A DNA stretch of 64,000 bases, taken from the NCBI GenBank assembly GCA_009617715.1, contig VTFK01000004.1, positions 1,054,001 through 1,118,000 of the forward strand, in the 5' to 3' direction. Position numbers and translations under genes: made by a program. The DNA is from Plectrocnemia conspersa. Lineage: Eukaryota > Arthropoda > Insecta > Trichoptera > Polycentropodidae. The notes beneath the pieces were generated by a model, which had not been told where the DNA came from, did not search any database, and saw only the letters and a list, made by a program, of their open reading frames with translations. Of this stretch, positions 24,141-37,600 are shown piece after piece (positions within the stretch are counted from its first letter, which is position 1; each line of letters opens with the position of its first letter).

Positions 24141-25859
24141 GTATGTGTGTGTGATTGTAATTAATTATGACTAGTTGACCCCACGCTAAGGGCTGATTGT
24201 CAGACCATTTGTCTTGCGAAGCATTTGCGGCTTTGCAGCGGCAATTGGTGTAGGAAAAAATGTATTTCTGGATGATAATCGCGTGGCTTCAAATATGATG
24301 GATTTGGATGAGAGGGAAGTGTGTTTAAGGGGAATGTGGGTTTTGTGATAAAAACGATTAAGGGGAAAAATAGGTAATCGAAATCAACGTGTATTGTGGG
24401 GTTGGAAAAGCTTTATGAATGATAGAGAAAGTATATTTAATTCAATTAAGATTTTTAATGTTGAATATGTATGTGAAAACAGAATTTTGCTAATGTCAGG
24501 TATTTAAATACTTGACCGCTTTGCAGTCGTTCATGTTGCAACGATGTCCGGGCCATATCGACAATGTACGACTCATTGAAAAAAATAAATAGTGTTTTTA
24601 CGGGCTTATACAAATTGTATATTAGATGTTTTAATTTTTTTCTAAAAACAAGAAGTTTGTCGCTTAACTTAGATTGCAAAAAATAGAGCCATATTTAAGG
24701 GCAATATAAAGTAGCGTATCGTGAAATATGCTAATAAATTTTAATGTTACAAGCGCTCCGCACAACGAAGTCAAGTATCCTCAACGGCTTATGTGTATAA
24801 AAAATCTGCATCCCTGCTCGAACGTCATGAAGAATTATTTCTGCTTAAAACATCCCCGCCTAAACTATAATATAATTTTGTCGATCGAGGGGATCGCAAA
24901 AAAATGACAAAGTAAATCTTTACAATGACATTCCTATACGCGGACGATAATTATTATATAATTAACATATAATAAAGATCATTAAAATAAACCAAAAGAG
25001 AACTAAATCCATACTTTTTAAGACTTTTAAAATACCTTTGCCTTTATCTTTTAAAGGTGATTAAAGAAAATGCATTAAGCTAAGAGCTAGCGTAAAATAT
25101 ATGGGTTTAGATCTCGACCCTAAGCTCATATTAACTAAACACATTAACTAAAAATTAGATTTAAAGTAGTTGCTTTTATTACGACTCTAAAACAAATATT
25201 TAACAAAAGATTAATTGTGAGCAAATAAAAAACAGCTAACTAGACCGATTATATCATGCGATTGCTCGGGGTGGAGTAACATTATTATTATTTTTTACCT
25301 ATTAAGAAATAAAATATATAAATATATACATTACTATTTTTGTGTAGAACGTTTATTTTTATATAAAAAATAATGTGATTAAAAAAAAAAATAAGATATG
25401 TATATAATTATAATACAAGTTGACCCTTGTAGTGCTCCACAATAACTTGCAAATATTCCATTTAATTTTATACATATTTGTGAATCATCTAATTTTTAAA
25501 ATTCTCAGTTGAAATATATATATTTAGAATTTAATTGAGCGGAAATGTATTCTATGCTCAACGTTGCTTTAACAATTTCACAATACTTTTCAAAAGATGC
25601 AATTTTAAATGCAATTTCCATATCTCCCTTGTCATCCTTGCATCAACTGCAATCCTCCGGCTTACGACAAGATTTTCGCATCCGCTTATTTCAACGCAAT
25701 TTTCCGGTACATGAAAAGCGGATACTCTTATCTTAGAGCGAATACGTTTTTTCACATGAGCGTGTGTATGTGTGTGGGTGTTTTAGTAGTGCGCATTAAT
25801 TCGAGGCTCTTATCCTAGTGATAGATTATGAGTCAAAAGCCGCCAGGATTTTGGAGATG

Positions 25860-26050
25860 GACGGCATCCAAAAGCCTTCCGGACCTTTTAGGGTATCTCC
25901 GACCGGAAGTACCGGCCATTTGGATTGTTTATACGAGCTGAAGGATGCCACACGCATGCGCGCAATGCGTGCGTGTGTCTGAGCATCTTTGAAACCGGAA
26001 GTTGTTCATTTTGCGCCGAGTTGCGAATCGCAAATTGCACCCAACTTTGT
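25860..26050. promoter_or_regulatory. GC-richer island with ETS-type sites
   Basis: Two perfect ACCGGAAGT words (25902-25910 and 25994-26002) plus an inverted CTTCCGG near 25877 lie within 130 bp. ACCGGAAGT is the high-affinity ETS-domain consensus. A CACACGCATGCG/TGCGTGTG near-palindrome (about 25949-25977) and TTGCGAATCGCAA sit between and after them. No coding frame is supported. A promoter or enhancer is plausible; function is inferred from motifs only. Confidence 0.35.
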
Positions 26051-26389
26051 TGAATAATTAAGCAGTTGTAATGGAATCGCATTCCATGTATGAGTTTTTA
26101 TTGTCAGAGTGTGTTTTGATCTTTTGTGTTGTTTCTTGAAATACATCAGAGATTTTCTACAAAGCCTCAGACGGAAGCCTTGCGTATCTTATCCATTTGA
26201 CGTTTCTCAGTCGCTTAAAAGCAATCCATTATATTTTTACTAAAAATTGTTATTTTGTTGTTGTAGCTTTTCTTGGTATACACTACCTCCCCTAGAGAAC
26301 CATTAAATCGTTTTTAAATATTTTTTAACTATCATTACAAACATATATATATATATAAAAAAATAATAATGGAAAATATACGATTTAGC

Positions 26390-26700
26390 TTAAGAGCCAC
26401 TGACACAAACAATACATCACCACCAAAGAGACGCTCGCTCATTGCACCTACTCTGTCCGCTTTTCCTTCCAGCAGCGTCTTATTAAGATGCAATACGTTT
26501 TAAAGTTAATTTCCACGCCGCTACGCTGTAAAGTAGCTGTAAGTCTGACTGAGAGAGGGAAAGAGAAGAGTTCATTGTTTCTAAAAACTGTGCGTTTGTC
26601 ATCGCCGAGTAACTGAATTCTGCTGTAGCCTTCTCTCTCCGTTCGCACAATGTGACTCGTTCTTGTTGAAAGCCTCGGAATATAAGGCATTCTTACTTAG
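26390..26700. other. GC-richer island
   Basis: Non-coding stretch with elevated G+C; the 80-codon minus-strand frame here has no recognised motif. Candidate regulatory DNA. Confidence 0.25.
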
Positions 26701-28232
26701 ACGAGTCGCTCTCATATACCAGTGCAACGATATTTCTATTAAGGCTTATATAATTTACGAGCATAGTTACTGTTGAAATATTAAAATAATAACTTCAATT
26801 TATACTCATGAATATACATATGTTACAGGGATTGTGCATTTTTTAGTAAATTTATATTTTTATTAGTACAAACATAATTTAGCAAACTGTTGCATCAAAA
26901 TCATATATAGTGGAAATTCTTCTTACCAATAACTTGACTTGAGATACGAGCAATTTTTTTTTAATTTGACGCTCATAACTGTCCTTAAAAAAAACACTAT
27001 TCACGTTTTTTAATGAATACCTATTCACGACTGTTAAATGACAGCTTGGAGTAGCATATGATTTTACTAGTAGAAATATATATTTTTAGGTGAAAATGTA
27101 TTTTGATATGATTTCACTGAAATGCCAGTGTAAATATATTGTATTTGCTTTCATAACTTTTACGTAATATAAATTCATGGATTTAAATATAAATTACTAA
27201 TTTTTTTATATTCTTTTTATATTCAATTTAATATAATTTTACTTGTACGTAAGAAATATATTTAAGCAAAAAATAATAATTTACCTAATTCCGTTTCATA
27301 ATGGCTGTCGTGACATTGTTCCAAATCACGCTAATATCAACTTGGACAATAAACATTACGCACAATACACACAACACAATAATACGTTATTAACGTGAAT
27401 TATTTTGGCGTATTCAGTTTTGTATACCGTTCACATACATCCAATGTATATGTGTGTAGTTTTGAGAAGTCTGGGGGACGACAGTAACTAAGCTCAGCCA
27501 TTCAAGTTCCATCCATTGTGTTAAACATGTCAATGAAACACTCTCGCACTCTCGGGGCTGTGTAAATTTGTACAGACGTATTGTCATAATTGTACAATTT
27601 GTAACCCCCCCCTTCTTCAAATGTTCTATATGTACAATCTGAAAAGGTGACCCGTATGCCCAAAGTCTGGAGCTGTGCCAGACTGCTACTAAATTTTATT
27701 ACCAAAATCACTTTATGGCGACTCCAATTACACTTCTAATACGATAGGTAGTAGATAGTTTAGTAGTGTGGTAGAAATGTTGAGAAAATGCTTAAGTTTC
27801 TGATTCAAAATATTATACTTTTTTTAAATTTCTCACTGGTATATTTAAGCATTATTTGAGATAAGCAAGTGTTGCTAAAAAAGTGACAAAAAATTAGAGT
27901 TGATCCAAAAACTTTTTCAAACTACTAAATTATGTCAATGAAGGCTGTATATAGTTTTTCTCTCAAAAATTATTTCTCGAGAATTTCTCCGAAAAATAAA
28001 AAAAAAAAAAAATTTTACTGCCTTTTTTTAAAAAAATTAAATTTGTACGGATATTTTAAAATATATTACAATCGCTATATTTTTTATATAGTTGCATAAG
28101 AAAAAGTAAATTTGTGCTAGATGTTTGAAATAATAGTACATCTTTCTTAAAAGCTTTCAATAGAGGTCAAAAATTATATGATTTGCAAAAAAATACTTAA
28201 ATCATCTAAAAATTAATAAACATGAAGTGTAG

Positions 28233-28285
28233 TATATCCATCCGTTCTGGTACTTTGACTAAAAGTACCAAAGCGGATGGATATA
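28233..28285. repeat. 53-bp near-perfect hairpin
   Basis: Arms beginning TATATCCATCCG and ending CGGATGGATATA pair over about 24 bases with two mismatches around a five-base loop (GACTA). The inner arm is TGGTACTTT/AAAGTACCA. It could be a snap-back transposon remnant or a small-RNA hairpin. The stem is long for chance. Confidence 0.55.
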
Positions 28286-28699
28286 ATTTAAATTATTACA
28301 GACCGTCAGGTTTCGATTACAATGTAATTTTGCATTCCCATATTTATACCCGAATCGCAAATAACATTTTCAATAACAGCTTTTGCAACTTTACATTTTT
28401 ATATTTCGATGATTGATTGATTATATCAGATTGATTTAAACACGATTGATTAAATCAGTAACGTCCATTTTAACAAATCATTATTCTATTGAAGATCTCT
28501 TCATCGATCACTCAGTTCTCTGTTCATTTACAATATAAAGATAACTACAATAATATACTGTATTATTTTAATCACATACTATATATTACATAAATGTTTT
28601 GTTTTATCAAAAAATCGAAATGTGAAAATAAAAATTCTTATCTATAGTGTAATTAAAAAATTGCATTTGGTTGATAAACAGATTACGAACATCCGATTT

Positions 28700-28900
28700 G
28701 AGGATAAACCCGAATGCATGGGTTATATTTTCTCAAGGTGATGAATATTTTAATCCTTTCTAATTTAAAACCTTGAGACTTTAGCTGTCAAAAGGTTTCT
28801 CACGGTGGTGTCCCATTTTAACAAGGCAACATATTTTTTCTAAAGCGGTTAAAATGCTTTATCACATGACGAATCAGTATTTTTTATGATTAAATTGCAT
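28700..28900 (+). repeat. Interspersed repeat with CACGGTGGTGTCCC tag, copy 2
   Basis: Shares the tag and flanking words with 19620-19830, as described there. A third, diverged tag (CACGTTGGTGTCCTATTTTA) is at 58331. Confidence 0.45.
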
Positions 28901-29269
28901 GAGTTAATCCCTCCAATTTTTAATAGAAGAGTGCTGCAGTATTTGTTATATTTTTAAAATAAAAAACACCGATCCTTTAATGCAATGTTTTTTTATAGCG
29001 ATTAACTGATAATTGGAGAGATGTTTGATTATAAAGCTTATTATCAAACATTTAATAAAAATGAGATCAGAAATAATTTATGTTTTGCTGAATTTGCAGA
29101 TATCAATTTATTTTTTTAATTTAACTTCAAGTACCGCTGATGTGTATTGATCGAATTTGATGTACATCGTTTTATATTCATAAATTGTGAAAAGATATCG
29201 CGTTCATGACGTCAAAAGCCAAATATTTCAGTACCTCTCTTTTTCATTATTTACGATCGTTTTAAACTA

Positions 29270-29660
29270 GGTGACAGCCATTGCTGTCCTCATTTTGACA
29301 ACAACCATTTCGCAGTCCCAACAAGCGTTCTAGCCCAAAGAGATCCTGCAATTGTCGACCCATTGTGAACACTAAACGACGCAATAAACTCGTGAGTTAC
29401 GGCCGGTCCACGGGGTCCCCGAAGACCCCTGATGAAATTCTGTAGACGCGCGCCGATTGTCCGCGTTTTAACAAATTGCATTATGGCCACGGCGTATGGC
29501 AGTCGCGCCAAATCCGATTTGCGAAAAGGGGAATGCGTCGTGTATATACTATGGACTAGGTTAAAGGGTTAAAGGGAGATAGGTAGAGGTTCGAAGCCGG
29601 GTTGATGGATAACGTCTCCGCAGAGAGCTGTATAATATACACAGTTGACTCTGCTTGGGA
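29270..29660. other. GC-richer island
   Basis: Elevated G+C content. A 73-codon minus-strand frame (29290-29511) has no recognisable motif. A B-box-like GGTTCGAAGCC occurs near 29589 without tRNA folding. Candidate conserved non-coding DNA. Confidence 0.3.
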
Positions 29661-31715
29661 CTATTTTTAAACTTGGGTTGAATAAACATCTATATACATA
29701 TGTATTATATATACGAGGGTGAGGCGAATGAAATACCTAAATTCTGATAAAAATTCTAACATGTCTTGTAATTGGCAGTATCGTTACCAAGCCTACCGAG
29801 AGGGGAGGGAGGAGACAAATTCCCGGGGTCCATTCTCCTTAGGGTCCTGACTCTGGAAAAATCATAGCAGGAATATATGTATAAAAAAATTAAAACCGAC
29901 CTCAAATAATGAATATAAACAACAGTTGTTTGAGATGTATGTACTGATGTATTTTAGGTATAAGTTGCTTCAGCCATTTTTACACATATATACATAAAAG
30001 AAGTGAAACATTGCCTTCTACAGCATCTACTTTCTAGGTAGTACTTTCACAATAAACATTATTATTCAAAGGGACAGATTGTAGTTTTTTAACGCGTCTC
30101 CATTTGTGTCAAATTATTGTTGACTTTATTGTTTTTTGGATGTTAAAAAATATTAAATCTGAGAGGAAATATTTAACGAGTGTAAATTAGTAGCAGTAAT
30201 TTAAGGTATTCGATCTGAAAATTCAGATCAAATTACTTAAGGAAGAAATAACGAAAAATCAATAGCAGCACTTGCTGAATAAGGCCCGGAATCATTGTTT
30301 TTCCAGGGCCCTGGCTCGCCCTCAGTGGCCCTGATCGCTCCTTATGATTTAAATAGTGTCATAGAGCTAGCAGAATAACCATATTTTTTTACAATACACC
30401 TTGAATACATATACAAGCGTTAAGGAGTATCAACTTAGTATAAATTGTAGGACATTGATAGAATATATATATTTTAACTTGCTAATAAATGTTAAACCTT
30501 ACTAAATTTATAAGGTTGATTATAAAACAATTAAAAGTTGTTTATTTAATTACAAAATGACTTTTAAACCCTGCTTATTTATTAAAAAAAATATTAAATT
30601 CTACAGATAGATTTAAAAGCATAAGATCAAGGGTTTATAAACAAAGACTGTATCATCGTGAATTTCTCATAAATAGTTTCTAAATTTAATTTATCTTCTG
30701 GAACAAGATTATGATACGATTCATAAATATTAATAAATACAAGCGAACGACCGTCCGTTATTTATAGTTTTTCAATTTCAAAATTACATTTTCGTTCTCT
30801 CTTTCATTCTGAAACAATGCTTTGTCACGATATTCGTTCTTTGATGCGATTGCTTCTGAAAGCTCTCATATGTCGTAATCTTCTCAGGTCTACGCCAGAC
30901 ATGAAACCTTAACGCGAAATTCTGCAACATGTTGCCGAATCGATCGAGGCATAAATGGGTGATTTTCGACGTTTTCTTCGAATAAAAACAACAGTAATCG
31001 TAACGAAAGGGAAATTATATGAATTAAATGAGTCATAAAAAACTATTACTGTAGTTTTTGGAATCATTGAATATAGATTTCGTGTCAATAACAATTTTGC
31101 CATCCTTATTTTTTACGAAGTAATATAAACGGAATATATATAAAATTATCTGTACCATTCAGATATAATCAGAAGATCTAAAGCAATTGTTTTAAAGTGT
31201 TAAAGACAATCTATAAATCCGCATTGATAATGTATATTTTTTACTTGAGCTGTATAAAACTTATGATTTTAAATCAAGAGATTTTTCTTTACAGTTTAGT
31301 TTTAGATAATAAGTTTTTTTTTAAATGTTTTATTAGACAAAATATATACCCATTTTAATCAATAGAAATAAATTTAAGGTTTTTAAAGTCTCTGATAAAA
31401 AATTGCTGCGATAAATGCTTTCAAAAAAATATTGTATTTGTAATTTTTTTTATACGTTCATAATAAAATAAATATTATAAGTAACGATTTGACAAAAAAT
31501 AAAAATATACAATAAAAAGTTGAAAAATATTTAAAAAAATAGACAGGTATGGTTTTTACTTGTGGATACTTATTTTTTGCCTCTGAAATTTTACTTAAGC
31601 TTTAATTTAAATTTATTTATTAATCAATGGACTAATTTATATATGATTATGTATATTTTTTTGCATGGATACTGATGATATTTTAGCATGTTTGATTAGG
31701 GTTGTTAAATAATGA

Positions 31716-32125
31716 ATATCATCGTGTCCGTTGGGGCGTAGCTCTGATGCTCAACGACTAGACGGGTCTCGACAATACTCTTGAAATCCTTCCAATCAGC
31801 ATTTTTATAGTCAAAGACAATTTTATTGATTACCAGCTTGGATGTATTGCATATTTGAGATTTATTAATTTATTTCTATTATATCTTCCGTTGACCCCTG
31901 ACAGGCACAACACAGTATTTTAAATTGACTGTTGGCATGGTGATGCATTGGTGATTCTGGATAGCTTTATATCGTATCCGTGTCGTAAAGTGTCGTCTCA
32001 GATCAATTAATGCCAGAACAATTCCAATGCACGTGTTTAGCGTTGAGAACTCCGGCTAAAATCGCCGAATTTCCTAAGAGCAAAAACTGCATCGAGCTCG
32101 CGACAAATTATTCTTGCTTTGAATG
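31716..32125 (-). pseudogene. LINE endonuclease relic, Jockey-like
   Basis: Minus-strand translation gives LDAVFAL, then after a frameshift ILAGVLNAKHVHWNCSGIN. This matches the ILAGDFNAKH-x-x-WNC motif of Jockey-type endonucleases, with the catalytic Asp region changed to VL. It continues as SYPESPMHHHA (family: PDSPTHYP) and, about 150 bases on, VFDYKNADWKDFKSIVETRL, the FDYKxANW linker that follows the endonuclease. Stops and frameshifts are frequent. The piece covers the C-terminal half of the endonuclease and the start of the linker. Confidence 0.6.
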
Positions 32126-32639
32126 ACGTTACCAAAATAATGGTGTTTTCTTAAAATTATTGTCTTTATTAATTTTATCTTTCTTCACGTCCACATTTTT
32201 CACTTTACCTACCCAACTCTCTAACCAGCTAGCTGCAAGAGTTGTCAAACCTAGGAACCGTATTAGACGTTCTTGTTAATTTTGTTCTGCCCTTCTTGAT
32301 TCAGAATTATGTTTCTAGAAGCTTTTTACAGTCTTTCTTTACAAAAAAAATGTAACTTAAGCTAATAGAAAATAACTAAAACATTATCCCTACTACGAAT
32401 GTGTGTTGATAATACATATTTAAATAATGCTAATGTAAATAATAAAATAAGACTAAATATTACACAGATTCTCAGTATGTCTATAATACCCGTATAGGTA
32501 AAATAAAATTACTTTTAAAACTAGTACGATACACTGATACAAAAATCTTCACCCTTCAACACATCGAACGCTTTAAAAGTTTTCATTATTATTAACGCTC
32601 CACACGTAACAAGCTCGCCGATGTAAAACACAAGTAAAT

Positions 32640-32990
32640 GATATAGCAGCCACGTATAACCACAGGGTGGTCATAATAGAGGATAATTTTCAAATATTCA
32701 CCGCTCTTCGAACTAGTGCACGAGGAAGTTTTCCACCGCGACACGTACCGCACTTACTTACAATGTGTCCGATGTATATTGTCTTTTTCCAAGACAAAAT
32801 TTCATATTGCGCTCTCTCTCGTCTCTCTACCCATGTACACCTGTTTTTTTTTTACTTTGTCTCGAAATTTCATCTTGAGATGAAGTTCTCACTTTCGGCT
32901 TTAAATGGCACATTTTTCACGCCCGACGTAGACAGGGGGAAAATCTTAAAATTGAATCATTTAAATCTGAAGCGACCTTAACTAAGGTAA
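32640..32990. other. GC-richer island
   Basis: A 104-codon plus-strand frame (32667-32981) is the longest here but has no family motif, and its upstream region gives no start context. Elevated G+C relative to the flanks. Candidate non-coding regulatory DNA. Confidence 0.25.
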
Positions 32991-33681
32991 AAGTTACACT
33001 TCATAGTCTACGTTTACGTGAGAAATTTCAAAGTGGGGCACTTAAAAGTGGCACTTGATCTAATTTTATTCACTAAAAACTGTATTAATATATGGTTAAA
33101 TGTTATATGACTTATAATAATTTAATTAACTGAAACTAATTAACATCGCTATTTGATAAAAAATAATATGATATCAATCTGAAAATTACTCAGAGACGCG
33201 CAGTATTGGCTATGAAAAATCTCATTGTAAGGACTAATAAAAAAACATTTAAATATAAATGTATATGAACATATCTAAGAATAAAGCTTACTTGAGTTAA
33301 GAAATAGTAAAAAAATGACAAAATGCGAGATCAGTATTTTTACAGTATTAGATTTTTTATGAAATAATAATTATTAAAAATAAAATGCTGTAACTAATTT
33401 GTTTCTTAATTTTTTAATTTATAAAATTTTATAAACAATATTTTAAAAAACCTAAAAGTCAATGAAGACAAAATCAGCTTTATTATAAACAGTTAAGACA
33501 TCAGAATACGCCAAGCAAAGTTGAAATAAAAAAAATGTTATTATGTAAGGAGAGACAAAGGGGTGACTCATCGATTTGTTTACAAAACTTTTTTTTTTTT
33601 CTGCTAAATGACAGATGACTTTTTCTTATAATTTATATTGAAAGATTTTATTATATTTTAAAGTTGTCTACAATTAATTTT

Positions 33682-33860
33682 TTATATCTCTTTAATTGGT
33701 TTACTATTGTTAAATAATATTTTAATATTATTTAGACATTCTATAATCAATATAATATGATCACTTATATCATTGTCGATATTATAAGCTTTTACTATTA
33801 ATTTCAAATTTGACATAATATAATCTATCAATGAATTGGTCTTAATTAAGAAGAGATGTA
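33682..33860 (-). pseudogene. LINE endonuclease C-terminal relic, CR1/Daphne-like
   Basis: The frame contains KTNSLIDYIMSN followed by AYNIDNDISDHIILIIECLN. The LIDY-x-x-x-N and SDH motifs are the conserved C-terminal signature of apurinic-type LINE endonucleases, SDH holding the catalytic histidine. The frame stops at 33682 and has no reverse transcriptase attached. It is a truncated fragment, of a different lineage from the Jockey-like piece at 31.7-32.1 kb. Confidence 0.55.
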
Positions 33861-34089
33861 TATATACTATATATAGTAGCAATGAGAAAAAGAAATTAAA
33901 TTTATAATTCATTTTGAGCATTTAAAAAAAATACCCGCTGAAAACCCTAATTTTTGTACGAACGTGAAAAAACATTTATATAATACAATATGTATACAAA
34001 CGCATGTATATGTAGGTATTTATATACATATACATACATAGAACGTAAGGCTTTTATATATAATATAAAAAAACCTGTATAACGCAAGT

Positions 34090-34530
34090 ACAATTGTGCG
34101 TGACCCAAGAACCTTACCGCGGTAATCACTTTACAGAAAAAAATCTTAAAAAGGAGAACGGCGCCACCCGAAGCAATATTCTTTCCCGATGTACACTTCC
34201 TGGGCATTCCTGCGCCGGAAATGACGTCATAGAGGTGTTCGGGCGCGTTAATGTATGCGCGCCAGATAGCACACAGTGGACCCTACAACCCCCGGAAACA
34301 ACCCTTGCCACCCTGCTCCATTGTCGGGAATAACAAAACGTCCCGTTTTCCACCGGGAACTTTCGCCAAAGAAAATTCTTTAAGTTTCGGTTGTCTGGAA
34401 AGTAGCGGAGCTTCCGACGACTCCTTCATCTGGCCCTTCTTTTCCTCAGACTGGGAAAGTTCGAGGGGTGCATTTTCCCATCCGCCCCCACAAAACAAGG
34501 GGCAGACTCTTAGGCAACAACGACGTTAAA
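34090..34530. promoter_or_regulatory. GC-richer island with ETS/CRE-like composite site
   Basis: CCGGAAATGACGTCAT (34214-34229) joins an ETS-type core to a perfect palindromic CRE (TGACGTCA) at the spacing known for ETS/CREB-type composite promoter elements in animals. The island is about 440 bp, C-rich on the plus strand, with overlapping frames on both strands that show no protein motif. It could be a CpG-type promoter of an unseen transcript or an enhancer. Motif evidence only. Confidence 0.35.
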
Positions 34531-34699
34531 TTTGTTGTTGTTGCATGGTAACCGATATAATTAACTTTGTATAAAACTTCTGTTTGTGTCTAAGTGAAAA
34601 TCTATGTAAAGATTGAAAAAACCTGCTCTATTTGTGATGCTAGTGCACATACACACAAACAGCTAGCAGTAATAATTGGTATGATGAGGGACTATTGTG

Positions 34700-37600
34700 A
34701 GTTATTTATGCAGAATTTAAAATTATCGTGTATTTATAATATGAATATTCTGCGAGTTTGCTTTGCCCAGATATCACAATAAACAAAGGCCTTTGAGTAA
34801 ACCTGGAGTTGAATGAAATTTATTTCTTTGATCGCGCTCGAGTGGCGCCAATAAAAGTATTATGGACTGTTATATTTATGGTAATTGTTATTAAGTTAAC
34901 ATTTGTTATACTAACATACCTAAAAATAAATTATTGCTAAAATTTATAAAGATTTTGTTGAGCAATGTATGCCTTAAATAATTTATTTATTATTATAGGT
35001 AAATTAATATATAATATTTTGACAATCAATTATGTTTTAATTACAACAGCCACATTTAAAATCTTATAAAAAATTGAATTGTAAATTTTCTGTAAATAAA
35101 TTTTCTATATATGTAAATTTATATACATATATCATATGTATGTAATTTGTACCACTATATAAAAAAAATAATATTTAAATTTTTGAATGGTTTTTAATTA
35201 CATTTTTTAAATAATATATAATACGTGTAAAATTGTTATCGATTTTTGCATAAACTCGCTGAAGTAAGCTGCCGATAAGCTGCAGTTTCTCGATGAAAAC
35301 TGTATTGCAGCGCAGATAGAAACAAAAACAACACACAATAGTATTTTCGTGTGACGTATATGATTTTTTTTTGTCGGAGAAGAATGTCTAGCTGATTGCG
35401 TAGTACCCAAAGTTAAATATTGTGGCGGAAGCATTAAAGTCTAGGTTTTAAACAAAATTTAAGCAAATGGTTTCCCAACACAATTGCATATCCAAAATTG
35501 AGCTGCGATAAAAATGCACATGGAATGAAAAAAAATTTCTCCGTCAACCTGTAAGTTATTAGTTGATAGTATTTCAAAAAGGGTTGCAGCTGTTATTAGA
35601 CCTAAGGGTGGATCTATTAAATATTAAAACTTTGCTTACAATAATCTTTTTAAACAACCTTAATAATTTTTTTATTTTTATTTTACGATTTTTAAGATAT
35701 AACACATTTATTGAGGTGTTTCCGGACGCGCTCGCTTTGAAATAAAACGCTACGTGCATTTGCTACTCTGTAAATCGTATCGCTTTGTATTAACGGTTTA
35801 TAATAATAAAAAGTAAACAAAAGAAATAAATTTAATTATAATTATTAAAAATAAAAATTGAATTGCTAGATTTATTTCGAAACCTCGAGGTATTAAATTC
35901 ATTTGTTTTTAGTTAAAGGCTCTGACTGTCGACCAATGAGAAACCATCATTTAAATATAAAACAAAATGGACGACAGCAATGTAACAATCATTTTCATTA
36001 ATTTTTCATGTCCGTTGTTCAATTTTACTGAATATAAAAGTTCGGATTGCAAACTAACTAGATATGTTTTAACTAATTAAATATATACATAATACGTGTA
36101 AGGATTATAGGTATACACTAATTAAACAATACAAACAATTATAAAACAATATTTGTAATGAAATCTTAAATTTTTCAGTTTTATCGATAGAATCCGAGAG
36201 ACAGAAAAGTGAGTTTTTTTTCATTTGTAATTCACAAAAATCATTGTAATTCACAAAAATCATTGCTTCTGATTTTTCACATTGGCATATTCGTAATATT
36301 TGACTGAATATATTTATTAGAATTGTAACGGTAAACCAGTTACATTTTTAACGTTAAGTTAATGTCGATAAAACCAAATAAATGTTATTAAAACTTATTT
36401 TTTATCCATTGATATTTGGGGATACTATCTTTAACGTGATCGTGTGATAATGATTGTGATGCAGGGGGTTACTTATCTTAAGAATTTTGGTTATATTTAT
36501 GCGTAAGGTTATTGCTCGTCATGGCTTTTCAAAAATAATTATGAGAAATAAAAACTATGTATATTAATTTAAATCTACAATATTCACACAGAGAACTGAC
36601 AATGATATGACATACTTATCAGGCAAGGATGCAAATATTTTAATTTATTTTATAATTGTCCTATAACGTCAGTCATCGGCTTTGACCTTTTTGATTTTCG
36701 CGTTTTTTGTGTCTTATAGTGATAATATTTAGGGTAGTAAATGAGTTGTTGTATACACAGAGAAATTAATATCATTACTGCACCAAAAAAAAATTAACTT
36801 AATCTTTCCGTTTCGAGCGACGATTCGCAATATATCAGCCAATGGCTAGCTTATAAACGTGTTGTTTATTTGATGTGATCTATCTAATAGATGAGATTTC
36901 ACAATGATTGAACATATGTGATTGAATATCTAAGAGGGGGATATTTTTAATTCAGATGTTGCAAAATATGTATTTACGTTATAATTTTTTTATCAATTTT
37001 TGTTCTGTACAATAATTTTTGTTATAGAACAGTTAAATTCAAGATATTCAGTAACATCAAACTTATGTAGTATGTCCTTTATAAAAAGATAATACTGACT
37101 GACAGTGACTTTAACTTGAGATGATTCACTTTTTGTTTATATGTACCAATTCTATGTTCTCGCCATATATGTAATCAAATTATTTTATCATTGCTTCTGA
37201 AAAATATTTAAAAATAAACAGACCTTTTTCAAAAATTAAACATTGAATACATATTACTACTAATATAATCCATAAATTAAATTTAAACGAGAACCAAAGA
37301 ACAATAAATAAATGAAAAGTACCGTAGAAGATTAAAAACATAGTTTGGCATCTCTTCTTCAACTAATAAGTTGCCATATTTTAACTGTTTGCAATACGAA
37401 AATGTAATTAGATTTTTCATTGCTTCTGAAAATTAACTGTAAATGATACTATATAATTGGTGAAATGTAACTTTTTGCTTATACCAATATGAGATTTTAG
37501 TTATTACTACCATGCTAATCATACCATTGTAATATGGTATGTATATCTTTAATTGCCAAATCTCTGCTGTTTGTCTTTTAATATTTGATCCTTGAAAGTC

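Noticed and set aside
20..24545. GACTGCAAAGCGGT shared (inverse) by about 25-38 and 24515-24530
   Set aside because: Only about 14 bases match and the flanks do not align; too short to call a repeat.
29585..29600. GGTTCGAAGCC as part of a tRNA gene
   Set aside because: No A-box at the right distance and no cloverleaf pairing.
29800..30340. GC-rich words near 29.8 and 30.3 kb as two ends of a hAT element
   Set aside because: The two segments do not form a consistent inverted repeat.
34094..34529. Overlapping frames on both strands as genes
   Set aside because: Both strands are open over the same segment, with no motif, as expected of a C-rich non-coding island.
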